In this document: positions 1 through 7,839 of the stretch, piece after piece | Numbering within the stretch: the first letter of the stretch is position 1 | Layout of the letters: each line of letters begins with the position of its first letter | NCBI GenBank assembly: GCA_002336725.1 | Contig: DDEO01000176.1 | Location: 1-8,927, forward strand | Direction: 5' to 3' | DNA: 8,927 nucleotides | Origin: Bacteroidetes bacterium UBA1952 | GTDB lineage: Bacteria; Bacteroidota; Bacteroidia; Chitinophagales; Chitinophagaceae | Notes under the pieces: generated by a model | The model's database searches: none | The model's input: only the letters and a program-made list of their open reading frames with translations | What the model was told of the DNA's origin: nothing | Program-made: the position numbers and the translations under genes

Positions 1-50
1 TTTTAAAATAGGTGAGAATCAACGTTTTATATGCTTCATCGTTAGCGGAC

Positions 51-186
51 GGCCTTGATTTTTCGGCGTTCAGAAAATCCGGTGAAGGGGCGTTAAAAAA
101 TTTGTACTGTCCGAAGCGAAACGAAGTGAAGCAAGTTTGCAAATTTTAGCCCCGGAGGCGGATTTTTAGCCAGAAAAATCAGAGCC
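51..186. repeat. Long imperfect inverted repeat downstream of sprA
   Basis: Two arms of about 55 bp face each other across a short apex. Perfectly complementary blocks nest in order: 51-53 with 184-186, 57-64 (GATTTTTC) with 173-180, 74-81 (AAAATCCG) with 159-166, 87-91 (GGGGC) with 149-153, and 97-104 (AAAATTTG) with 140-147. The apex is roughly 105-139. The correct nesting of five blocks makes chance unlikely. The region is more AT-rich than sprA and has no credible gene. Neither strand has the U-run of an ordinary intrinsic terminator after the stem, so this is better described as a long-hairpin intergenic repeat (REP or MITE-like) than as a terminator, although it could still protect or end the sprA transcript. 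The word GCCTTGA recurs at 184-190 after 52-58. That such elements are multicopy in this genome is inference. Confidence 0.6.
113..132. repeat. 5-bp micro-tandem, four units (GAAGC-like)
   Basis: Four consecutive 5-bp units read GAAGC, GAAAC, GAAGT, GAAGC. They sit at the apex of the long inverted repeat at 51-186, so in a folded transcript they would form an unpaired purine-rich loop. Similar GAAGC/GAAAC strings seem familiar from intergenic DNA of other Bacteroidota, but that is recollection and not a search result. Confidence 0.5.
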
Positions 187-191
187 TTGAA

Positions 192-252
192 TTTTTGCTT
201 CTTTTAGCTCCGCTGCTACTTCGTGGTGCTTTAAGGCAAAAGAAGACAAAAG
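192..252. repeat. Second inverted repeat (hairpin) after the sprA stop
   Basis: The left arm CTTCTTTT (198-205) matches AAAAGAAG (238-245). It is extended inward by GC (207-208) with GC (236-237), and outward by TTTTG (193-197) with CAAAA (247-251), leaving single-base bulges at 206 and 246. That gives about 15 paired bases around a loop of 27. It begins about 43 bases after the sprA stop codon in the direction of transcription and could mark the 3' end of the ruvA-sprA message. There is no U-tract behind the stem on either strand, so I do not call it an intrinsic terminator. It directly abuts the larger inverted repeat at 51-186, and the two may form one composite repeat. Confidence 0.5.
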
Positions 253-294
253 ATGGACTCTTTATCCGAGATTCACGTTATTTCAGCAACGTTC

Positions 295-3200
295 CTACTT
301 CACAAAAATAAACCGAAGTGTAACGCCGGCTCGCGTTGTGGTAATCGGATACGACGACGACACGTAGGGGATGCTCTGGCGGCGGTCGTAGAAGAAGCGC
401 AGCGTCAGTTGGTCGGAGAGGATATAATCCACGCTCGGCGAAATGCTGATGACCTTTTGGCCGCCGGTAAACTGCCGCACGTTCTGCGCCATATACGTAT
501 TGCTGGCCACATCATCGCGGAAGCCTACATCCACCTTCACGTTTAGATCGTTTTTGAGGCGGCGCACCCCAAAGATGGCAAAGGGCAGTTTTATTCCCCG
601 CGCCCGATAGCCCAACCCGAAAACATATTCTGTTCCCGACCGCTCGGCCACCTGATAGTCAATCAGACTCAGGCTCACCGTGCGGCTTTTCCGGAATTCC
701 ACCCGCGCCGTCAGGTTGTTTTTAAATGCTACGTCGATGCCCAGCAAAGGCCCCAATTGCTCCGATACGGTGATGTTCGGCACCTGGAAAAACGGAATAA
801 AATTGTTGCTGTTGGAGTCAATAAACGACGGAAAGCCCAGGTTGTAAATATCCTGATATAGCAGCGACGATACGAACGAGTTCATCGAAAGCGTACTCGT
901 GTAGCCATGCGTCAGCGAAGCCGTGTTCAGGAAGTTACCAATCGCCGGAATCTTGGTGAGGCCGTTGTAGGTGAGGCGCCAGTTGGGCAGCGGCAGGTAG
1001 TTGCCAAACGGATTTTGATGTACCCGCGTGGCCCGGCCATCTACCAGCGGAATGCTGCCGGCATCTTTTCCGGAATAGGCGGCAATAAACGCCGGCACCA
1101 GCACATCCTGCGAATAGCGGGTATAGCCCTTTGTATAGGCAGGGTCGTTGGGGTCGGTCAGGCCATTTACATACGGGTTCAACCCGCCGAGGCGATTGGA
1201 GATCGCGGTGCGGTTGGCCAGAAAGCGTTCATACGACGGCGAAAGGCTGCGGCCCACCGGCTCAAACAGCGTATTCAGGAAGATAGAAGAAACCGTAAAA
1301 GAGCCGGTCGTATAAGGGTTGTTGTGCGTAAAATCGCCGATGCGACCATTGAGCACATTGGTGTCTTTAAAAATCTCGCTGTATTGCTTGCTAAAGGTGC
1401 TCGTCAGCGACAGGTCTATCCGGAAATCCGGGAACGGCTCCACCTGCGCCGTCGCGTTGATATTGCGGGCAAACTGCTGCAAAAGTTGCCCGTTAAACAA
1501 CGAATCGCGACTGATGAGGCCCATCCGCGCCTTCTGATCCAGCCACTCGTAGCCCGGCTGATAGCCAAAAGCAAACTCATAACCCGGTTGCAGCGATCGG
1601 GTGTTCACACCCAGAATGCGCGTGCTGTCGAGGAAGCCCGGCAATACCGTTCCGCCGTTTTCAGTATAAGAAATCGTGGTGCGTTTCAGGGCAGTTACCA
1701 GCCGGCCCGCCACCCGAACCGCATCCGGCACGTCGGGGTTAGCGTTGCGGCGGGCAATGCGCGCGGCTTTCCGGGCTGCTTTGGCGCGTGCTTTTTCGGC
1801 CTTTATCTTGGCCAGTTCCTGCGCCCGCGCCAGCTTGCGCAGCGAGTCCACCTGCTTGTCGGCCATTCCGGAAATCACCACCGGCGCATTGTCAATCATC
1901 AATACGGTGTCGGGGAGGGCTTGTTTGTTGCGCCGGACAGACGTGGGCGCAATGCCACTTCCCGGCGTTGTCGGCAAATCCGGACGGGGTGCTTCCGGCG
2001 CCTGCCCCATATCGTTTTTACCACCCGGTCGGCGCGGGTCGAGTGCGCCGCCTTTCAGGTCTTTGGGGTTGAGGCCGCGCGGCTTAGGCGTGTTGATGGC
2101 CCGCAGCCAGCGTTGTTTGTTATAGAGGTTGGCAAAGTTCAGTTCGCCGTTCACCGTCTTGGTCTGGGTGTTGGCAATGGTGTTGCCCAGGTTGTAGGCC
2201 AGCCGCGAGGCCGCCGTCCAGGAATAGGTTGTGCCGTAGGAAAGGCGCAGCGTCATCCAGTCGGTGATGGGCAGCTTGGCAAGCGGAACATTGTAAGACG
2301 CGTTGAGCGTCTGGGTGAAGAAGGTATTGCGCCCGAATGCCGCGAGGCGTTCCAGAACCGTGTCGCGCTTTTCTTTGGTGTCGATGCGGCCATAAGGCTC
2401 GTCGATGCGGCTGTTGTTGGTCGCATTATAATCCAGCGCCAGCGAGCGGGTGAGTTCCCAGCGTGTGTTGTAGGTGCGCAGCCACAGGAAATTTTTATAA
2501 TAAGTTGCCGGAACGCGATAATTACCATCGCCGCCCACCGTGCGCACCAGCGTCTCGTCGAAGGTGCGGTTCAGCTCGGTGCGGAAACTGAAGTTGGAAG
2601 GCAGCGGGTTGAAGTTGAAATCCTTCACCAGTTGCCACCATTTGGAGCGGCTTTTAATCAGGTTTTTAAAAGGCTCAATCGGTTTGGAAACTACCGCGTA
2701 GGTATAGCCCAGCCCCAGTTTCTGATTAATCAACTCGTCTTTTTCAATCAGCGGATTGCGGCGCAGTTGCCGGTTGTAGGAATAAGAAGCGTCGAAGTTG
2801 CGGGCACTCCAGGGCTTTGCCTTTTTGGCCGCTTTGGCCGGATTTCCGGTAATGCGCGCGTTGGATATGTTGAAGGAAGTGATAGCCGTATAGTCTTGTG
2901 CGGCGCGGCGAATGGAGTCGCGCTGCTCGGCGCTGCGGGCAGCGGCTACTTTATCCTTCAATTTCACATCCAGGTCATAAGGATCGTATTTGGGCGTACT
3001 GACATTCTCGGAGTAGCCGGCAAATACCGGAAGCTGCACGCCCCAGCCCGTGGGCAGGAGTTTGCCCATGTTCAGGTTGGTGCTGCCGTCGTATTGATAG
3101 AAATTATCGCGGCGGCGCTGATTGATTTTCTGGTCGATATTGCCGTAGCCTTCGGTGTGCATCGATCCGGCGAGGCGCACACTGCCGAGGTCGGCCAGTT

Positions 3201-6200
3201 GCAGGGCCACTTTTCCGGTGGCGGCATATCCCGGACTTTCATTCAGGCCCGTTGCGCGCAGTTCGTTGAACCATACTTCGGCGCATTTGGGCAGGCCATC
3301 GTCGCCGGGGTTGGTTCCGTCGGCTTTGGGGTTGAGGATACCCAGCATCACGGTTTTGGCATCGCCCACATTGGGATTGCCTACTACTACAATGCGGTGG
3401 CCGGCGGCATCGGTTTCGCTATAGGGCACATAGGCCGGCAGGTTTTTGCTGTTGCGCGAAGTCTTCACCTTCACCAGCTCATCGAGCGCCAGGTCGAGGC
3501 GGTTTTCCAGCGGCCAGATGTCGTCTGCCGAGCGTGTGCCGTTGGCCGTGATTTTGAGCGGTATCTGATACTCGTAATAGTTATTGACGAAGTCGGAACC
3601 AATGCGGATAAAAGCCCGCACATCGCCGTCGCGCAAGGGCTGCTGACCGCTGCGGCTTTCGCCGTGGATAAACATCCGCAGGCGCTCAAACTGTCGCATA
3701 TCTACGCCCACTTCTTTATACACAGCCCGCGCATCGCCGTCTTTGAGGTTGCACACCTGAAGCGAGAGCGACTGCTCGTTGAGCGCCGCCGTTTGTCCGT
3801 TGGAGACAGCGGCCTGCTGCCGGTTTACGCCCGGCGGAATGACATACGGAATGGGCTGCCGCGCACTGTTTTCTTCCAGGCTCACCGATGTAAGGTTAAA
3901 TTCTACGGTTTGCAGGTCCACATCCGGAATATTCTCGCCCGGCGACATCAGCGAGAAGTTGTAGCGCCGCCACTGATTGCGACCCAACTCCAGACGGGCA
4001 AAGCGCAGAATTACGCTGTCTTCAAAACCGTTCAGATACATCCGCATAAAGCGAATGGAGCGGAAGTCGGAGATGCCGCCCACCTTGTGTTGATACTCCC
4101 GGATGGGCACCTTAAACTGATACCAGGTTTCCGGCTCGGTGCTGCCGTTGGGAAGTTTTACATTGGTAATTTGTTTATTAACAATAAAGTTTTGTCCTAC
4201 CTGCATTCGCGGGTCGCTTTCCGGATGCAGGTCGATGCGGTATTGGAAGTAGTCTTCGGCTTCGTTGAGCGTATTGTCGCGGTTGATGTCTTCGCTTTCC
4301 GGAATAGTGGTGGCGGCGAAGGAATAGGCCGACGAAGCGTTGGTAATCGGCGAGTTGCCCTGCGCGTTGTTGAATCGCTTGTAGCGGGTCAGTGCGCTGA
4401 TGTTGGAATTATCATACGCCGCGTCGCGGTAATAGCGGTAGTTGTCGGAGGCCGGGTCGTTGTTGAGTTCACTCAACACGGTAGGATTGCTCACGCGGGC
4501 AGCGAGGCGTTGCAGGAAGTCGGTATAAAAAGTTTTTTCTTCCGCATCATTAAGGCCGTCATAGCCCACATCCTGGGTTTCGCGGGCGGCGGGGTCGTTG
4601 TCGAAGGCGCGGGTAATTTGCTGCTGAAAGCGCGGCACATAGCCCCAGCGCGTCCGGTCGAGCGAGGTCGTTGTCTTAGGATACTGGATGCCGTTTTCAA
4701 AAAATTTCCGGCCATCTTTCAACACATCTTCGCTCACGTTGCCGAGGTTGATATACAGCGAACCGCCGTTGGCTGTCGGGTTGTTGATAAAAGGATCCAT
4801 CACCCAGAACTCCATAAACTCCACGTTGGAAGCCTCAAAGTCGGAATATTCAATAGCACGCTGAATGCCGCCCCAGCGGGTGCGCGGCGCATTGAGCGAT
4901 CCGTCGGGGGCTACGTCGAGGGTGTAGTTATACGGGCCGCGATCTTTGGGATAAAAGCCCAGATCCAGTGTGGGCAGTGCGTTTTGCAGCGTCAGGTTGC
5001 TGGCCTGCGGAAACACTTCCTGCCTTTGCACCAGCCGGATATAGTGCTGATTGGGGTCTTTCTTCACAAAATCCGGAATGCCATTCGTGCCGTCCACCAG
5101 ACTCGGTTCCAGCGTGTACCAAGCCAGCCGCGCACGCTTGTAGCCATAGCTCAGCGAGTCGTAGAGCTTGGCTTCCGGAAAAAGTTCTACATCGTTTACG
5201 TCGCGGGCATCTACCGGTGTCGAGGCCAGGCTCCAGGACGTAGCGGGCGAGCGCAGGTCGTAGGACGAGCGGGCGCCTTCAAAATCATCGATATACACCG
5301 CGCCTTTCCCGCCGTCGAGTGCGTCAATCTGCTCCGGGTGGCCGGGCAACAGCGCGGCTACTTCGGCGGTGGCGTTGATGAAAGAAGCCGCCGTGGTGCT
5401 GTAGATGGGCAGCTTGTCGAGCAGGCGGGTCAGCCCCTGCGATTCGCTGGCATAAGTAGCATCGAGGCCCAGCACGGTGTTTTTAATCGGGTCTTCGCCA
5501 AAATTCACCTTTTGGGTAAAAGGCCGTTCCGTCAGGCGCATCGCCGTGCCGCCGAGCGTCAGTTTCGGACTGGCATAATAATCCAGCCGCGTGCCCATGA
5601 AGTTTTGCTGCTGAAAGCCAAAAGTGGCGTTGTCTTCATAGGCAATGCTCACCGGCATTCCGGAATTGAGGATGCCGGTATTCAGGATTTTAATCCGGCC
5701 AATGCCATAGTCTATCTGATAATCCTGATTCTCTACCAGTCGCTGCCCGCCCGCCGTAACCGTTACCGAGCCTTGCGGAATGTTGAAGGCGTTGAGGAAT
5801 ATCTCCGACGAAGAAGAACTCTTGTAAGAGCCGCGCAGGATGTAGCGGTTGTTTTGCTGAAACTGCCGCGCAATGGTCTTGGTAGAATCGTAGAGGATAT
5901 TATAGAGATACTTTCGCTCCAACTGGGGCGCACCGTCGAAAGCGGGCGCGAGGTCGCGACCAAAAGGCTCCAATACCGGAAAGATAATCTTGCCCTGCTG
6001 CGGGTTGATGGTAATGCCCTCTACATAGTCGAAGATACCATCGGGCTGCGGGTCGTTTTGATAGTTGAGGCGGTCGAGGTTGAGCAGTTGCAGCAGCAAT
6101 TTACCTTCGCTTGGCCCTTCGGGCAGATAGCGCAGTTCGCCGCCGCCCGGGTTTTGATAGAGCACATTCAGCCGGAAATCTTCCTTCTGAAGCCCGAATC

Positions 6201-7776
6201 CGCCCAGGGCATACACGTTCTTCATCATCAGCTTCCAGATGGGCAGGTGAACGCGCGGTGCCGTGCCTTTCAGGAGTTTCAAAAACAGCAGCTTCTGATT
6301 GGTGCTGTCGGGCGGCAGGTCTTCGGAGAATTCCCCCACCTGATAGGTCTTGCCGTTGTAGGTATAGCGATAGGCCGCCGCCACGATGTCGTCGGGGTTG
6401 GGCGTAGAAGTCAGCGAGATATAACCCAGTTGCGGGTTAAAGCTATATTCGCTCGGCTGTAGTTTCCGGGCCGTTACGCGCTGAAAATCTTCGCCTTCCC
6501 GCAGGCCCAGGATGCCGCTAACGGTGTTGGTAGCTGTTCCCTGCCCCCGTGCGCCGGGCTGCGATTGCAGTTCGGCATACAGGCGGTTGCTGTTGTTGGT
6601 GGGCAGATTGCGCACGGCAGCGGCTGCCCCAGGATCCTGAAAATCCTGCCGGTAGGGCGCGGCCTCACCGAGGTCCATAAAGCCCATCAGGTCGCGCACA
6701 TCGGTTACCGCGCCGGTGCGGTTGGTTACCCAGACTTCTATTTTATTAATCACCACCTGCGAGCGGATGACCGGAAATTCGCGCAGCGCATTGTTGTAAT
6801 TATCCCGGAAATACTGGCCGAGCAGGAAGTTTTTGTTCTCCTCATAATCGTCGGCCTTGATGGCAAACTGCTGGGTTTGTGCGCCGCCCTGCACCGTCAA
6901 AGAGGCCCTTTTGGATTTCTGCTGGCTCACGGCTGCCGTTACCCACAGCTTGCCAAACTGCAACTGCGTCTTGAGGCCAAAAAGGCTTTGCACGCCCTGC
7001 ACGAGCGTGGAGCGCAGCGGGAAGGAGATATTTCCGGCCTCGAGCTTTTTAAGGATTTCGTCTTCCTTGCCGGTATAGTCTATTTTTTGCAGGTTCTGGT
7101 AGTCAAACTGCGCTTTGGTGTTGTTCGAGAGGTTGAGTTTCAGCTTGTCGCCGATGGTAGCGAGCAGGCTGATGTTCATTTGCAGGTCAAAGTCAAAAAC
7201 GCCGTATTTCTGCGCCCTTTGCACGAGCGTCGGGTTCTGGATATTCTGCCAGTTGCCGCCGATGGTTACGTCCACATTGCCCTGCGGGCGCACCTGAATG
7301 CCCGTTCCGCCGAAGATGCGGTCGAAGATGCCCTCGCGGTACATCTGCGGCAGCTTCGGCTTGGTGTTGAAGAGCGAGAGCGCGTCGAGGCGGCGTTTCC
7401 AGTAGGCTTCTTCGTCGCGGCGGCCCTGCTCCTTCACATATTCGTCGAAGGTGAGGTACGTAGGATTTCGGATGTATTGATCGCCTACTTTTTCAGAGAG
7501 GTAGTAGCGTTGAGACTCGGGGTCATACTCCACCTCGCGGCGGATATTGGGCGGGTCTTGCAGGTCAAATCCGCCGATGCCCCGGTCGATGAGCGGCTCG
7601 CCGGTATTGTCGCGGATGGGGAAGCGCAGGGTTTCCGGGGTGTCATTTTCCGGAAAATCATATTCCGGCAGGGGCGCGTGGGGGCCGCCGGGCACGCGCG
7701 CGCCGGCATGGGCCAGAAAGCCCACGGTGATAATCACCAGTAAAAATCGTATTCCGAAAGAATGCTGTCCCTTCAA
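295..7776 (-). CDS. sprA: Cell-surface protein SprA (Sov), T9SS outer-membrane translocon
   Basis: SprA forms the giant outer-membrane beta-barrel channel through which the type IX secretion system exports proteins with T9SS C-terminal signals; in gliding members it is also needed for motility. The 2493 residues match the family (about 2400-2500). Residues 1-26 look like a signal peptide: K2 and R10, a hydrophobic stretch at 11-24, and a plausible AGA cleavage site. Family hallmarks follow in order: LSEKVGDQY near 93, a RPQGNVDVTIGGN strand near 163, the DYTGKEDE/EAGNISFPL/VQGVQSLFGLKTQLQFGKL block at 232-283, LMMKNVYALG near 520, YLPEGPSEG near 550, YIDDFEGARSSYDLRSP at about 826-842, EFWVMDPF near 990, two acidic loops at 1069-1080 and 1163-1174, VCNLKDGDARAVYK near 1342, and KCAEVWFNELRATG near 1498. 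The C-terminus has the typical VSSSYPITTTRAG strand and ends FVK. Residues about 1893-2010 form a Pro-rich then Lys/Ala/Arg-rich segment. There are only two cysteines (1342, 1498). The start is TTG because an in-frame TAA directly precedes it and later starts would lose the signal peptide. It is probably cotranscribed with ruvA. No frameshift or truncation is seen. Confidence 0.97.
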   Translation of the reverse strand: MKGQHSFGIRFLLVIITVGFLAHAGARVPGGPHAPLPEYDFPENDTPETLRFPIRDNTGEPLIDRGIGGFDLQDPPNIRREVEYDPESQRYYLSEKVGDQYIRNPTYLTFDEYVKEQGRRDEEAYWKRRLDALSLFNTKPKLPQMYREGIFDRIFGGTGIQVRPQGNVDVTIGGNWQNIQNPTLVQRAQKYGVFDFDLQMNISLLATIGDKLKLNLSNNTKAQFDYQNLQKIDYTGKEDEILKKLEAGNISFPLRSTLVQGVQSLFGLKTQLQFGKLWVTAAVSQQKSKRASLTVQGGAQTQQFAIKADDYEENKNFLLGQYFRDNYNNALREFPVIRSQVVINKIEVWVTNRTGAVTDVRDLMGFMDLGEAAPYRQDFQDPGAAAAVRNLPTNNSNRLYAELQSQPGARGQGTATNTVSGILGLREGEDFQRVTARKLQPSEYSFNPQLGYISLTSTPNPDDIVAAAYRYTYNGKTYQVGEFSEDLPPDSTNQKLLFLKLLKGTAPRVHLPIWKLMMKNVYALGGFGLQKEDFRLNVLYQNPGGGELRYLPEGPSEGKLLLQLLNLDRLNYQNDPQPDGIFDYVEGITINPQQGKIIFPVLEPFGRDLAPAFDGAPQLERKYLYNILYDSTKTIARQFQQNNRYILRGSYKSSSSSEIFLNAFNIPQGSVTVTAGGQRLVENQDYQIDYGIGRIKILNTGILNSGMPVSIAYEDNATFGFQQQNFMGTRLDYYASPKLTLGGTAMRLTERPFTQKVNFGEDPIKNTVLGLDATYASESQGLTRLLDKLPIYSTTAASFINATAEVAALLPGHPEQIDALDGGKGAVYIDDFEGARSSYDLRSPATSWSLASTPVDARDVNDVELFPEAKLYDSLSYGYKRARLAWYTLEPSLVDGTNGIPDFVKKDPNQHYIRLVQRQEVFPQASNLTLQNALPTLDLGFYPKDRGPYNYTLDVAPDGSLNAPRTRWGGIQRAIEYSDFEASNVEFMEFWVMDPFINNPTANGGSLYINLGNVSEDVLKDGRKFFENGIQYPKTTTSLDRTRWGYVPRFQQQITRAFDNDPAARETQDVGYDGLNDAEEKTFYTDFLQRLAARVSNPTVLSELNNDPASDNYRYYRDAAYDNSNISALTRYKRFNNAQGNSPITNASSAYSFAATTIPESEDINRDNTLNEAEDYFQYRIDLHPESDPRMQVGQNFIVNKQITNVKLPNGSTEPETWYQFKVPIREYQHKVGGISDFRSIRFMRMYLNGFEDSVILRFARLELGRNQWRRYNFSLMSPGENIPDVDLQTVEFNLTSVSLEENSARQPIPYVIPPGVNRQQAAVSNGQTAALNEQSLSLQVCNLKDGDARAVYKEVGVDMRQFERLRMFIHGESRSGQQPLRDGDVRAFIRIGSDFVNNYYEYQIPLKITANGTRSADDIWPLENRLDLALDELVKVKTSRNSKNLPAYVPYSETDAAGHRIVVVGNPNVGDAKTVMLGILNPKADGTNPGDDGLPKCAEVWFNELRATGLNESPGYAATGKVALQLADLGSVRLAGSMHTEGYGNIDQKINQRRRDNFYQYDGSTNLNMGKLLPTGWGVQLPVFAGYSENVSTPKYDPYDLDVKLKDKVAAARSAEQRDSIRRAAQDYTAITSFNISNARITGNPAKAAKKAKPWSARNFDASYSYNRQLRRNPLIEKDELINQKLGLGYTYAVVSKPIEPFKNLIKSRSKWWQLVKDFNFNPLPSNFSFRTELNRTFDETLVRTVGGDGNYRVPATYYKNFLWLRTYNTRWELTRSLALDYNATNNSRIDEPYGRIDTKEKRDTVLERLAAFGRNTFFTQTLNASYNVPLAKLPITDWMTLRLSYGTTYSWTAASRLAYNLGNTIANTQTKTVNGELNFANLYNKQRWLRAINTPKPRGLNPKDLKGGALDPRRPGGKNDMGQAPEAPRPDLPTTPGSGIAPTSVRRNKQALPDTVLMIDNAPVVISGMADKQVDSLRKLARAQELAKIKAEKARAKAARKAARIARRNANPDVPDAVRVAGRLVTALKRTTISYTENGGTVLPGFLDSTRILGVNTRSLQPGYEFAFGYQPGYEWLDQKARMGLISRDSLFNGQLLQQFARNINATAQVEPFPDFRIDLSLTSTFSKQYSEIFKDTNVLNGRIGDFTHNNPYTTGSFTVSSIFLNTLFEPVGRSLSPSYERFLANRTAISNRLGGLNPYVNGLTDPNDPAYTKGYTRYSQDVLVPAFIAAYSGKDAGSIPLVDGRATRVHQNPFGNYLPLPNWRLTYNGLTKIPAIGNFLNTASLTHGYTSTLSMNSFVSSLLYQDIYNLGFPSFIDSNSNNFIPFFQVPNITVSEQLGPLLGIDVAFKNNLTARVEFRKSRTVSLSLIDYQVAERSGTEYVFGLGYRARGIKLPFAIFGVRRLKNDLNVKVDVGFRDDVASNTYMAQNVRQFTGGQKVISISPSVDYILSDQLTLRFFYDRRQSIPYVSSSYPITTTRAGVTLRFIFVK

Positions 7777-7783
7777 TTATCCT
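7774..7783 (-). promoter_or_regulatory. sprA TTG start region with weak AGGA
   Basis: Read on the minus strand the sequence is AGGA (7783-7780), then TAA (7779-7777), then the TTG start (7776-7774). The TAA is in frame with sprA, so translation cannot begin further upstream. The next in-frame candidates are GTG codons 14 and 18, inside the hydrophobic core of the signal peptide, so they are unlikely. AGGA is only three bases from the start, closer than an efficient Shine-Dalgarno site, but Bacteroidota rely little on such sites. The 63-bp gap to ruvA has no convincing promoter, which fits readthrough from ruvA. Confidence 0.55.
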
Positions 7784-7839
7784 GTGCGTTTCGGGGTCTT
7801 ATATTTGTTTTTCCTATTGCGCCTGCAAAGAAAGTCTTT

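Noticed and set aside
113..252. CRISPR array or intrinsic terminator in the left intergenic region
   Set aside because: The repeats are inverted arms and a 5-bp tandem, not spaced direct repeats. Neither hairpin is followed by a U-run on either strand.
253..546. Plus-strand open frame of 97 codons at the 3' end of sprA
   Set aside because: Most of it is antisense to the conserved C-terminal barrel strands of SprA, in the same mirror register. It has no family resemblance.
907..6462. Very long open frame (1851 codons) on the plus strand
   Set aside because: It is in codon register antisense to sprA and is open only because sprA avoids TTA, CTA and TCA. Its product is biased toward Val, Arg, Ala, Gly and Ile and has no recognisable domain.
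6565..7743. Plus-strand open frame of 392 codons
   Set aside because: It is the continuation of the same antisense register over the conserved N-terminal part of sprA, ending where sprA uses TTA for Leu12.
7777..7839. Separate promoter for sprA in the ruvA-sprA gap
   Set aside because: A TTTG is present on the minus strand, but no TAnnTTTG element lies at the right distance from it.
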